A DNA stretch of 64,000 nucleotides. Origin: Corynebacterium suicordis DSM 45110. GTDB lineage: Bacteria > Actinomycetota > Actinomycetes > Mycobacteriales > Mycobacteriaceae. Positions 23,264 through 33,105 of the stretch are shown here, in pieces. The first letter of the stretch is position 1; each line of letters starts with the position of its first letter. Position numbers and translations under genes: made by a program. The stretch spans positions 930,001-994,000 of the forward strand of contig NZ_JADKMY010000001.1 in assembly GCF_015351405.1 (NCBI RefSeq). Reading direction: 5' to 3'. The notes beneath the pieces are model-generated. The model worked only from the letters and a program-made list of their open reading frames with translations, was not told where the DNA came from and ran no database searches.

Positions 23264-25174
23264 GTGACGGACACATCACGCTCGCAGCCCACGCCAGCCA
23301 CCCTGGCGAACAACTCCCGCGGCAAGCGGCCCGAGCGCATTAACGGCGCCCAGGCTGTCGTCCGCTCCCTCGAAGAGCTCGGCACGGACGTAGTCTTTGG
23401 CCTCCCGGGCGGTGCCGTGCTGCCTTTGTACGACGCCCTCTATTCCTCCAAGCGCCTCAATCACATCTTGGTGCGTCACGAGCAGGGCGCTGGCCACGCG
23501 GCTACCGGTTTCGCCCAGGCCACCGGCAAGGTGGGCGTGTGTATCGCCACTTCCGGCCCGGGTGCCACCAACTTGGTCACCCCGATCGCCGATGCAAACA
23601 TGGACTCCGTCCCGCTGGTGGCCATCACTGGTCAGGTGGGCCAGCACATGTTGGGCACGGATGCTTTCCAGGAAGCGGATATCCGCGGCGTGACCATGCC
23701 GATCACCAAGCACAACTTCATGGTGACCAGCCCAGAGGACATTCCCGCGGCAATCGCGGAGGCATTCCATGTGGCATCCACCGGCCGCCCCGGCGCGGTG
23801 CTGGTGGATATCCCCAAGGACGTGCAGAACGCGGAGATGGACTTCACCTGGCCACCGCAGTTCGACCTGCCCGGTTACCGCCCAGTCACCACCCCGCACC
23901 CACGGCAGATCGATGAGGCCGTGAAGCTGATCAACTCTTCTCGCCGGCCAACGCTGTACATCGGCGGTGGCGTGATCAAGGCGGAAGCGCATCAAGAACT
24001 GATGGCTTTCGCTGAGGCATATGACATCCCAGTGGTCACCACCCTCATGGCCCTGGGTTCATTCCCAGAATCTCACCGTCTGCACATGGGTATGCCGGGC
24101 ATGCACGGCAGCGTTCCTGCCGTGGCCGCCCTGCAGCGTTCTGACCTGCTGATCACCATTGGTGCTCGCTTCGATGATCGCGTTACCGGCCACTTGGAAA
24201 GCTTCGCACCAAATGCGCAGGTCATCCACGCGGATATCGACCCAGCGGAAATCGGCAAGGTGCGCGAGGTGCAGGTGCCCATCGTGGGCGACGCCCGCGA
24301 GGTACTGCAGGCGCTTCCCGATTCCATGCGCAACAACGGGCTGAAGGGACCAAACACCTCCGCGTGGTTGGATTACCTGGGCAAGCTGATCGAGGACTTC
24401 CCCCGCGGTTACACGGAACAGCCGAATGACAAACTGGCACCCCAGTTTGTCATCGAGACGCTCTCCCGCGTGGTTGGCCCGGATGCGATCTACGTGGCAG
24501 GCGTGGGTCAGCACCAGATGTGGGCAGCGCAATTCGTGGACTACGAAAAGCCCCGCACGTGGTTGAACTCGGGAGGCTTGGGCACCATGGGCTACGCTGT
24601 GCCAGCGGCCATGGGGGCCAAGGCCGGAAAGCCGGAGACCAGCGTGTGGGCCATCGATGGCGATGGCTGCTTCCAGATGACCAACCAGGAACTGGTCACT
24701 TGTGCCGTCGAAAAGCTACCCATCAAGGTGGCACTGATCAACAACGGCAGCCTGGGCATGGTACGTCAGTGGCAGACGCTCTTCTACGACGAGCACTACT
24801 CCCACACCAACCTCAAGCCAGGCGAGCACTACCTGCCTGACTTCCTCATGCTGGCAGAAGCCATGGGATGTGCAGCCTTCCGCGTGACCCGCGAAGAAGA
24901 TGTGGAACCCACCATCCGCAAGGCGGAAGCCATCAATGACCGCCCAGTGGTGATCGATTTCATCGTTGGTGAAGACGCTCAGGTGTGGCCAATGGTTGCG
25001 GCCGGCACCTCAAATAACGAAATCCAGTACGCGATGAACCTGCGTCCACTGTTCGACGAGGAATCCTCGGCAGGGGAGGACCCTGCGGAAATTCACGGCG
25101 TCATTAAGGAAGAGATCGAAGAAGATCTCCAAGAACAGATCGACGATCGCAGCACCAACGAGGAGAAGAAATAA
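23264..25174 (+). CDS. ilvB: acetolactate synthase large subunit
   Basis: Condenses two pyruvates, or pyruvate and 2-oxobutanoate, using thiamine diphosphate and FAD: the common first step of the valine/leucine and isoleucine branches. The catalytic Glu lies in [11 protein letters not shown] (about residue 75); the diphosphate motif is [12 protein letters not shown] with the following NN (about residues 465-495). Length 636, with an acidic C-terminal tail. The GTG start at 23264 has AAGGAG ten bases upstream. Its stop overlaps the ilvN start (TAATG). Controlled by the attenuator upstream. Confidence 0.96.
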   Translation: MTDTSRSQPTPATLANNSRGKRPERINGAQAVVRSLEELGTDVVFGLPGGAVLPLYDALYSSKRLNHILVRHEQGAGHAATGFAQATGKVGVCIATSGPGATNLVTPIADANMDSVPLVAITGQVGQHMLGTDAFQEADIRGVTMPITKHNFMVTSPEDIPAAIAEAFHVASTGRPGAVLVDIPKDVQNAEMDFTWPPQFDLPGYRPVTTPHPRQIDEAVKLINSSRRPTLYIGGGVIKAEAHQELMAFAEAYDIPVVTTLMALGSFPESHRLHMGMPGMHGSVPAVAALQRSDLLITIGARFDDRVTGHLESFAPNAQVIHADIDPAEIGKVREVQVPIVGDAREVLQALPDSMRNNGLKGPNTSAWLDYLGKLIEDFPRGYTEQPNDKLAPQFVIETLSRVVGPDAIYVAGVGQHQMWAAQFVDYEKPRTWLNSGGLGTMGYAVPAAMGAKAGKPETSVWAIDGDGCFQMTNQELVTCAVEKLPIKVALINNGSLGMVRQWQTLFYDEHYSHTNLKPGEHYLPDFLMLAEAMGCAAFRVTREEDVEPTIRKAEAINDRPVVIDFIVGEDAQVWPMVAAGTSNNEIQYAMNLRPLFDEESSAGEDPAEIHGVIKEEIEEDLQEQIDDRSTNEEKK

Positions 25175-25680
25175 TGGCTCAGCGCCACACACTGTCCATT
25201 CTTTGTCAGGACGAAGACGGCATCATTTCCCGCGTCTCGGGAATGTTTACCCGCCGCGCCTTCTCCATCCTCTCCATCAGCTCCGGTCGCACGGAGGTGG
25301 AGGGCATTAATCGCCTCACCATCGTGGTGGAGGGTGAGGATCATGTTATCGAGCAGATCACCAAGCAGCTCAACAAGCTGATTCCAGTGATCAAGGTGAC
25401 CCGCCAGGATCCAGAGACCACTGTGGAGCGTGGCCTGCTGATGGTGAAGGTTTCCGCCGATGCCACCAACCGCACCCAGGTTGTGGAATCCGCCAAGCTC
25501 TTCCGCGCACACGTGGTGGATGTGGGACCGGAATCCCTGATCGTGGAGGCCACTGGTTCTCCATCCAAGCTGCAGGCGCTGCTGGATATCTTGGAGCCGT
25601 TTGGCATTCGCGAGCTGGTGGAGTCTTCGATCACCGCCATGAGCCGCGGCCCGAAGGCGATGTACCCCTCCAAGCTTTAG
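25174..25680 (+). CDS. ilvN: acetolactate synthase regulatory subunit
   Basis: The 168-residue small subunit activates IlvB and mediates feedback inhibition by branched-chain amino acids. The N-terminal ACT domain is clear (LSILCQDEDGIISRVSGMFTRRAFSILSI), followed by the ALS_ss C-terminal domain with ...ELVESSITAMSRG. The ATG shares one base with ilvB's TAA, so the subunits are translationally coupled. About 100 bp separate it from ilvC, which has its own promoter-like sequence. Confidence 0.96.
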   Translation: MAQRHTLSILCQDEDGIISRVSGMFTRRAFSILSISSGRTEVEGINRLTIVVEGEDHVIEQITKQLNKLIPVIKVTRQDPETTVERGLLMVKVSADATNRTQVVESAKLFRAHVVDVGPESLIVEATGSPSKLQALLDILEPFGIRELVESSITAMSRGPKAMYPSKL

Positions 25681-25720
25681 CTCGCCCGTGCCCACTATGT
25701 GGTCACCCCCATCTCACTAA

Positions 25721-26797
<1,077 letters not shown>

Positions 26798-26821
26798 ACT
26801 CACAGCTAGACCCATTCAAGA

Positions 26822-26854
26822 AAGCACCGCTCCTGTTGGGGCGAGTGCTTTTTT
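26822..26854 (+). terminator. rho-independent terminator after ilvC
   Basis: A stem AAGCAC-CGCTCC with loop TGTT and returning arm GGGGCG-A-GTGCTT is followed by a run of T. It lies 25 bp after the ilvC stop. Confidence 0.85.
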
Positions 26855-26939
26855 GCGTATCTGGACGTGCGTTTGTGTGTACAGACTAAGCGGTACAGAT
26901 TTAACCCTTGGCCATGCTGAAGAACTGGGGAGTTAAGAC

Positions 26940-27049
26940 TATGCTGTTAAGGGTCGCACGCCACATTTGAACGGCGTGGTCCCTCTTCGGATCGGCGCGG
27001 TCGTTTCGATCCGGAGCAGGCACTACTTTTCCACTCAGGAGAACATAGC
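26940..27049 (+). promoter_or_regulatory. serA promoter and structured 5' leader
   Basis: TATGCT at 26940-26945 is a likely -10. The roughly 100-nt leader that follows holds two hairpins: CACGCC/GGCGTG (26957-26978) and CGGATCG/CGATCCG (26988-27013), then CAGGAG before the GTG start. No known riboswitch or leader peptide is recognisable. Confidence 0.45.
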
Positions 27050-28645
27050 GTGAGCAGTAACCGCCCGGTAGTTCTGATTGCCGATAAGCTTTCCCAGTCC
27101 ACTGTCGATGCCCTTGGAGATGCCGTTGAGGTGCGCTGGGTAGATGGTCCGAACCGTCCCGAGCTGCTCAAGGCAGTGGTGGATGCTGATGCCCTCCTCG
27201 TGCGTTCCGCCACCAAGGTTGATGCCGAGGTTCTGGAAGCCGCATCCAAGTTGCAGATCGTGGGCCGCGCAGGCGTGGGTCTGGACAACGTGGACATCGA
27301 AACCGCCACCGCCCGTGGCGTGATGGTGGCCAACGCTCCTACCTCCAACATCCACTCCGCGTGTGAGCACGCTGTGTCCCTGTTGCTCTCCACCGCTCGT
27401 CAGATCCCTGCCGCAGACAAGACCCTGCGCGATGGAGAGTGGAAGCGTTCCTCCTTCAATGGTGTGGAGATCCTGAACAAGACCGTCGGCATCGTCGGCT
27501 TCGGCCACATCGGCCAGCTGTTTGCGCAGCGCCTGGCAGCTTTCGAGACCGACATCATCGCCTACGATCCTTATGCGAACGCAGCCCGCGCCGCACAGCT
27601 GGGTGTGGAATTGGTGGACAACCTGGAGGACCTCATGGGTCGCTCCGACTTCGTCACCATCCACCTGCCCAAGACCAAGGAAACCGCCGGCATGTTCAAT
27701 GCCGAGCTGCTGTCCAAGTCCAAGAAGGGCCAGATCATCATCAACGCCGCCCGCGGTGGCCTGGTGGATGAGCAGGCTCTGGCAGACGCCATCAAGTCCG
27801 GCCACATCCGCGGCGCCGGCTTTGACGTGTACGCATCTGAGCCTTGCACCGACTCTCCTCTGTTTGACCTGCCGGAAGTTGTGGTCACCCCGCACCTCGG
27901 CGCGTCCACCGAAGAGGCTCAGGATCGTGCGGGCACCGATGTAGCGGCCTCCGTCCTGCGTGCACTCTCCGGAGATTTTGTTCCCGACGCCGTCAACGTC
28001 GCCGGTGGCAAGGTTTCCGAGGAAGTTGCGCTCTGGCTCAACCTGTCCTCCAAGCTCGGCCGCGTAGCAGCTGCTCTGCTGGGAGCTGCACCGCAGTCCG
28101 TGCTGGTGGAAGCCCGCGGCGAGCTGTCTTCCGAGTCCGTTGATGCCCTAGGACTCTCCGCCCTGCGCGGTGTGTTCTCCGGCGTGATCGAGGAGCAGGT
28201 CACCTTCGTGAACGCTCCAAAGATCGCCGAAGAGCGCGGCGTGGCTCTGGACGTGAGCACTCAGCCAGAGTCCGTGACGCACCGCTCCGTGGTGGAGGTC
28301 AAGGTTGTGGCCGGAAACGGCCAGGCAGTGAGCGTTATCGGCGCACTGACCGGCTTGGAGCGCGTGGAGAAGATCGTGCGCATCAATGACCGCGGCCTGG
28401 ACCTGCGTGCCACCGGTTACAACCTGTTCCTGGTGTACGGCGATCAGCCGGGCGCACTGGGATCCGTGGGTACCTCCCTGGGTGCCAAGGGCATCAACAT
28501 CGATGCCGCTGCACTGTCCCAGGCTGAGGACGAAGAGCAGGCTACCCTGGTGCTCCGCGTTGACCGCGAGCTGGATGAAGAGCTAGTGGAGAAGGTGCGT
28601 GGCGATCTGAACGCCTCCACCGCAGTGGTTCTGGACCTCAACTAG
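27050..28645 (+). CDS. serA: D-3-phosphoglycerate dehydrogenase
   Basis: First step of serine synthesis, oxidising 3-phosphoglycerate with NAD+. The 531-residue protein is the long actinobacterial type: catalytic and NAD domains with GIVGFGHIGQLFAQRL (about residue 148), RGGLVDEQAL, and the catalytic His region VTPHLGASTEEAQ; then an intervening domain; then a C-terminal ACT domain (LFLVYGDQPGALGSVG) that binds serine. The GTG start has AGGAG nine bases upstream. The 3' end overlaps the convergent efeB by four bases. Confidence 0.97.
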   Translation: MSSNRPVVLIADKLSQSTVDALGDAVEVRWVDGPNRPELLKAVVDADALLVRSATKVDAEVLEAASKLQIVGRAGVGLDNVDIETATARGVMVANAPTSNIHSACEHAVSLLLSTARQIPAADKTLRDGEWKRSSFNGVEILNKTVGIVGFGHIGQLFAQRLAAFETDIIAYDPYANAARAAQLGVELVDNLEDLMGRSDFVTIHLPKTKETAGMFNAELLSKSKKGQIIINAARGGLVDEQALADAIKSGHIRGAGFDVYASEPCTDSPLFDLPEVVVTPHLGASTEEAQDRAGTDVAASVLRALSGDFVPDAVNVAGGKVSEEVALWLNLSSKLGRVAAALLGAAPQSVLVEARGELSSESVDALGLSALRGVFSGVIEEQVTFVNAPKIAEERGVALDVSTQPESVTHRSVVEVKVVAGNGQAVSVIGALTGLERVEKIVRINDRGLDLRATGYNLFLVYGDQPGALGSVGTSLGAKGINIDAAALSQAEDEEQATLVLRVDRELDEELVEKVRGDLNASTAVVLDLN

Positions 28646-29904
28646 CCACACAGCTGCGTGCCCCAGTCCTCGCCGTCCGCGAGGCCTGGGGGACACGCGA
28701 AGATGGCTTTGGATTCATAACGCACGTACTCATTCATGCGGTCGTTCTTGGACAATCGCAACTGAATGGGAATGAAGGTTTCCTCGGGTTTGCCCACGTA
28801 GGCAATGAAGAACAGCCCGGCAGACAAGTGGCCAAAGCTATCTGAACCTTCGATGAAGTTATAGGCGCGCCGCAACATGCGGGCGCCTTTATTCTGTTCC
28901 GGGTGGGAGAGGAACACGTGGGAATCCACGGGGATGGCAGGTTCCCGGCCGTAGATGAGATTGAACGGCACCTCCGCGAACTCCTTGTCCGGGACATCCT
29001 CCGTGCCCAGTGGGGAACCGGAGGCGCGGAAGCGAGCGAACGTGGCCTGCTGCTCGCCCAGTGTCTGCCGATCCCAGAGCTCCAACAGCATGCGGATACG
29101 ACGGGCACACATGTATGAGCCGCCCTGCATCCAGCCCACTTCATCGGACCAGACAAACTCCTCCACGTCCCCGGACTCGTTGGAGTGGATGTTCCGTGTG
29201 CCATCCTTGAAACCGAAAAGGTTTCGCGGCGTGGCTTGCTCGGAAGAGGTGGAGCTGGCTCGTCCGTAACCCAGCTGGGACCAGCGCACCTCCACCACAC
29301 CACTGCCGGCCCGGACCAAGTTGCGCACGGCATGAACCGCAACCTGGGGATCATCCGCGCAGGACTGGATCACGATATCCCCATCGCACAGCTCATCCTT
29401 GAGCTGATCACCGGGGAAGGTGGGCAGGGGATTGAGTTGGGCGGGTTTTCTGTCTGATAGGCCAAACCTGGCGTCGAAAAGAGAAGGACCATAACCCACG
29501 GTCACGGTGAGATTCTTGGCACCCAAGTCCTGCGCCTCGCCGGAATCGGCGGGGACGGAGTACTCGCTGGATTGTTCCTCGTCCGTGGCGGCCAGGCCCT
29601 GGGTCATGCGCTCGGCCATGGAGGTCCAGGTGGCCAGCACCTTCTTGAGCTCTGCGCGGTCCTTGGTCAGCACGTTCAAAGCCACGATGTGCAGGTGTTC
29701 CTGCTGCTCCGTGGTGATGCCGGCCTGGTGCGCATCGCGGAAGGGGACGATGGAGTTGCCCGAGGCGGGATCCGTGGTCGCGGAATAGGCAGCCACTCCG
29801 CCGCCGCCCGCGAGCACACCAGCACCAGCCCCGATGCCCATTCCGGCGAGGAAACCGCGCCGAGAGACGCTACCGGTTGATTCCTTCTCTTTTTTCGAAG
29901 CCAT
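28642..29904 (-). CDS. efeB: Dyp-type haem peroxidase EfeB, Tat-exported
   Basis: The 420-residue protein begins with a twin-arginine signal (SRRGFLAGMGIGAGAGVLAGG) so it should be exported folded. Dyp-peroxidase features include GFKDGTRN (about residue 235, containing the catalytic Asp) and GSYMCARRIRM; the proximal haem His is in the DSHVFLSHP region. In the EfeUOB system it oxidises ferrous iron or releases iron from haem at the outer face. It is the last gene of efeUOB, two bases after efeO's stop. Confidence 0.92.
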   Translation of the reverse strand: MASKKEKESTGSVSRRGFLAGMGIGAGAGVLAGGGGVAAYSATTDPASGNSIVPFRDAHQAGITTEQQEHLHIVALNVLTKDRAELKKVLATWTSMAERMTQGLAATDEEQSSEYSVPADSGEAQDLGAKNLTVTVGYGPSLFDARFGLSDRKPAQLNPLPTFPGDQLKDELCDGDIVIQSCADDPQVAVHAVRNLVRAGSGVVEVRWSQLGYGRASSTSSEQATPRNLFGFKDGTRNIHSNESGDVEEFVWSDEVGWMQGGSYMCARRIRMLLELWDRQTLGEQQATFARFRASGSPLGTEDVPDKEFAEVPFNLIYGREPAIPVDSHVFLSHPEQNKGARMLRRAYNFIEGSDSFGHLSAGLFFIAYVGKPEETFIPIQLRLSKNDRMNEYVRYESKAIFACPPGLADGEDWGTQLCG

Positions 29905-29906
29905 GA

Positions 29907-31049
29907 CTACTCAGAGATGACGGCCTGCACCATGGACACTTCTTCGGTGAGGTGATCGAGTGCGGTAGACAGTGCCTTGCGGTCGGACTCGGAAACCTTG
30001 TCGTAGCTGACAAAGCCTTCGCCCTCGCGGTGCTTGTTGAGCTCGGACTGGACGGCGTCGAAACGAGAGTTGATCTCCTTGAGCATGCCCGGCTTGCGCT
30101 CCTCCATTGGCTTTTCCAGGGAGGCGATGGCGGCCTTGCTGCCCTCGAGGTTGGCCTGGAAATCGTAGAGGTCGGTGTGGGAGAAGATGTCCTCTTCACC
30201 GGTGATCTTGGAGGTGGCGATCTCATCCAGCAGGCCCTGGGCGCCGGAGGCGATCTGCACTGGGGTGAGCTTGAAGTCATCGGCGTTCACGCCATCGATG
30301 AGCTCCTGGATGTCCTTGGAGAGCTGATCGGCCATCTGCTTGGTCTCATCGGTGATCTTTCCCTCGACCCACAGGTCCTTCTCGATGCGGTGGAAACCGG
30401 TCCACTTATCGCCCTCGGCCAGGTCGGCCTCGCGCAGGTCGATGCGTGGGTCCAGGTCATCCGGGAAGGATTCCGCCACTGGCTCGATGCGCTCATAAGG
30501 GGTGCGCACCTGTGGGAAGAGCTCCTTGGCCTTCTCCACATCGCCCGCCTGGATGGCCGCGGTGAAGTTCTCGGTGACGTCCTGGAGGTTCTTGGTCTGC
30601 GAGCGCACGTAAGAGGTGTAGTTGTCCACGCTCTCGGTCAGGGCTGCATCGCCCTCGGCGGAGTTCACGTCATCGCCGGTGACCTTGAGGGTGCCGGAGA
30701 TGCCTTCGCCCACCATGCCGGGCTTGCACAGCGTGGTGTAATCACCGGCTTCCTGGAACTCCACGATCAGCGTGCGGGAAGCTCCCGGGCCGATGTTTTC
30801 TACTTCGCCCAGGATGCGTCCACCGCTGGTCATCACGTAAAACTCGTTGATCTTGGTACCGGAGTTGGTCACGTTGAACGTGGTGGAACCGGTGGAGGTT
30901 TCCGTGGAGCCGAGCTCACAAGTGGTGTCATCGGCCTTGACATCGATGGCAGCGGCGCCTTCTTCGGCCTTATCGGCACAGCCCGCGAGGAGGAGGGATG
31001 CGGCCAATGCTGGGGCGAGGAGCTTGGTAGCGGTGAGCTTCTTAGACAT
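29907..31049 (-). CDS. efeO: EfeO-type iron-binding lipoprotein
   Basis: The 380-residue product has a lipobox signal (ALAASLLLAGC, Cys near residue 22). An N-terminal cupredoxin-like domain (TFNVTNSG...LCKPGMVGEG) is followed by the helical M75/imelysin domain with the HxxE metal motif GFHRIEKDLW. It should capture iron or copper-assisted iron outside the membrane and pass it to EfeU. The ATG at 31049 overlaps the end of efeU by eight bases. A longer upstream frame to 31196 is ignored because the lipoprotein signal starts here. Confidence 0.92.
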   Translation of the reverse strand: MSKKLTATKLLAPALAASLLLAGCADKAEEGAAAIDVKADDTTCELGSTETSTGSTTFNVTNSGTKINEFYVMTSGGRILGEVENIGPGASRTLIVEFQEAGDYTTLCKPGMVGEGISGTLKVTGDDVNSAEGDAALTESVDNYTSYVRSQTKNLQDVTENFTAAIQAGDVEKAKELFPQVRTPYERIEPVAESFPDDLDPRIDLREADLAEGDKWTGFHRIEKDLWVEGKITDETKQMADQLSKDIQELIDGVNADDFKLTPVQIASGAQGLLDEIATSKITGEEDIFSHTDLYDFQANLEGSKAAIASLEKPMEERKPGMLKEINSRFDAVQSELNKHREGEGFVSYDKVSESDRKALSTALDHLTEEVSMVQAVISE

Positions 31050-31866
31050 GTGTGGGTTCTGCTTTCTGAGAGGGGACTGGCTTTCCAGACCGGAGGAAGA
31101 GCGGCATGACGATGACCAAGTAAGCCAGCCACGCAATGAACGAGAGGACGGTGGGGTTGGGCACGAAGTTGAACATGCCCTCGAGCGCTGCGGCATACCA
31201 GGTGCCCGGGGTGAGTACCGAGGAGATATCGAAGGCGTAATTGTGCACTCCAGGCAGCACGTTGGCCTCCTGCAGATCCTTCACGCCGTAGCGAAGAATT
31301 CCCGCGGCCACCAGCACCAGCAGGAAACCCAGGATGCGGAAGAGCTTGCCGATATTTACCCGAACCGCGCCCTTGTACATGAGGAATCCAAAGGCCACGG
31401 CGATGCCAATGCCCAGGGCTAGGCCGATGAAGGGTGTGCTGTTTATCGACGTCAGGGAGTCGAAAGCCAAGAGGATTGTCTCGATGCCCTCGCGGCCCAC
31501 GGCCAGGAAAGCCACGAAGAACACGGCCTTGGGGCCCACGGCTGATTCCAGCCGGCCCTGCAGTTCCGCGGACATGGACTTGCCGGCGCTGCTCATCCAC
31601 AGGAGCATCCAAGTGATCATGATGACCGTGATGATGCTGGCAATTCCACCGAGGAGCTCTTGGCCCTGGGTGGTGAGAGTCTTGGTGCCGAAGTGCAATA
31701 GCGCAAAGCTCAGGGCGGTGAACAGCAAAGCTGCGCCGATGCCTGCCCAGAGGTAGGGCCGCTCGTGCTTGCGGCCAGTCTTGGTGAGATAAGCAGCCAG
31801 GATGATGACCACCATCGAAGCTTCTAGGCCTTCGCGCAAGCCTATGAGGAAATTGGCATAAAGCAC
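31042..31866 (-). CDS. efeU: EfeU/FTR1-family iron permease
   Basis: A 274-residue membrane protein with seven hydrophobic helices. Two REXXE iron-ligand motifs characterise the FTR1 family: REGLE at residues 11-15 in the first helix and REGIE near residue 128. It transports oxidised iron across the cytoplasmic membrane. The start is a GTG at 31866. A DtxR-type operator lies 37-55 bp upstream, so the operon is probably repressed when iron is plentiful. Confidence 0.93.
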   Translation of the reverse strand: MLYANFLIGLREGLEASMVVIILAAYLTKTGRKHERPYLWAGIGAALLFTALSFALLHFGTKTLTTQGQELLGGIASIITVIMITWMLLWMSSAGKSMSAELQGRLESAVGPKAVFFVAFLAVGREGIETILLAFDSLTSINSTPFIGLALGIGIAVAFGFLMYKGAVRVNIGKLFRILGFLLVLVAAGILRYGVKDLQEANVLPGVHNYAFDISSVLTPGTWYAAALEGMFNFVPNPTVLSFIAWLAYLVIVMPLFLRSGKPVPSQKAEPTHV

Positions 31867-31902
31867 CTGAACCTCGGTTCAGTAGGTAAAGCAAGCCGAA
31901 GT

Positions 31903-31921
31903 TTGGGTAAGGCTAACTTTA
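31903..31921 (-). promoter_or_regulatory. DtxR/IdeR iron box upstream of efeUOB
   Basis: On the minus strand it reads TAAAGTTAGCCTTACCCAA, matching the DtxR consensus TTAGGTTAGCCTAACCTAA at 15 of 19 positions, including the full GTTAGCCT core. Confidence 0.75.
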
Positions 31922-32026
31922 GTGATTAACAAAACGGCTTGACTGTACCCCTGCTGGAAAGGTTTAGGCAATAGGGGGTGTTAGACTACAACGAAATCCA
32001 ACTAGTGAGACAAGGGAGTCCACACA

Positions 32027-33049
32027 ATGAAACTCGCGGTGATTGCCGGAGATGGAATCGGCACCGAAGTAGTCCCAGAAGCGCTCAAGGTGCTGGAGGC
32101 AGTGCGGGATGACATTGAGATCACCGAATACGACCTCGGTGCACGCCGCTACCTGCGCAACGGGGAAACCCTCACCGCTGAGGACGTTGCTTCCCTGCGG
32201 GAACACGATGCCATCCTGTTGGGCGCAATCGGCGACCCGCGCACGGTTCCCGCAGGAGTGCTGGAGCGCGGATTGCTTCTGCCACTGCGTTTCAAGCTGG
32301 ATCACGCGGTCAACCTGCGCCCCTCCACGCTGTACCCGGGCGCGTCCAGCCCGCTGAAGGATCCGGGTGAGATCGATTTCGTGGTGGTCCGCGAAGGAAC
32401 CGAAGGCCTGTACTGCGGTAACGGCGGCACGCTGCGCGAGGGAACCGATCACGAGGTGGCTTCCGAGGTATCCCAGAACACCTACTACGGAGTCTCCCGC
32501 GTGGTGCGCGATGCCTTCGAGCGCGCACAATCCCGCCGCAAGAAGCTCACCTTCGTGCACAAGACCAACGTGCTGGTGAACGCGGGTGGCCTGTGGGCAC
32601 GCGCCGTGGAAACCATCGGCAAGGAATTCCCAGAGGTGACGGTGGATTACAACCACATCGATGCCGCCACCATCTACATGGTCACAAAGCCTTCCACCTT
32701 CGATGTCATCGTCACGGACAACCTGTTCGGCGATATCCTCACCGACCTGGCCGGAGCCGTCACCGGTGGCATCGGGCTGGCTGCATCCGGCAACATCGAT
32801 CCTTCGCGCGAGAACCCTTCCATGTTCGAGCCCGTCCATGGATCCGCGCCGGACATCGCCGGCCAGGGCATCGCTGATCCATGCGCAACCATCCTCTCTG
32901 TGGCCCTCATGCTGCGCCACCTGGGCGATGAGCCCAACGCCGAGAAGATCGAGAAGGCCGTGCTGGAAGAGGCTTCCAGCCGCGATGGTTCGCCCATCAA
33001 GACCTCCGAGGTGGGCGATCGCGTGGCCGCAGCTGTGAGGAATCTCTAA
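32027..33049 (+). CDS. leuB: 3-isopropylmalate dehydrogenase
   Basis: Oxidatively decarboxylates 3-isopropylmalate in leucine synthesis, with NAD+. The 340-residue protein carries GDGIGTEV at the N-terminus, the substrate arginines in [10 protein letters not shown], the Lys of THVHKTNVL-type (here [10 protein letters not shown]), and the metal-binding [19 protein letters not shown] motif. AAGGGAG precedes the ATG. It is separated from the leuCD genes at 60 kb, as is usual in this group. Confidence 0.96.
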   Translation: MKLAVIAGDGIGTEVVPEALKVLEAVRDDIEITEYDLGARRYLRNGETLTAEDVASLREHDAILLGAIGDPRTVPAGVLERGLLLPLRFKLDHAVNLRPSTLYPGASSPLKDPGEIDFVVVREGTEGLYCGNGGTLREGTDHEVASEVSQNTYYGVSRVVRDAFERAQSRRKKLTFVHKTNVLVNAGGLWARAVETIGKEFPEVTVDYNHIDAATIYMVTKPSTFDVIVTDNLFGDILTDLAGAVTGGIGLAASGNIDPSRENPSMFEPVHGSAPDIAGQGIADPCATILSVALMLRHLGDEPNAEKIEKAVLEEASSRDGSPIKTSEVGDRVAAAVRNL

Positions 33050-33105
33050 TTCTCGGTTCACCCAACCCGGGGTTGGAAGATGCGTTTGCGGGATAAACTA
33101 TCTCT

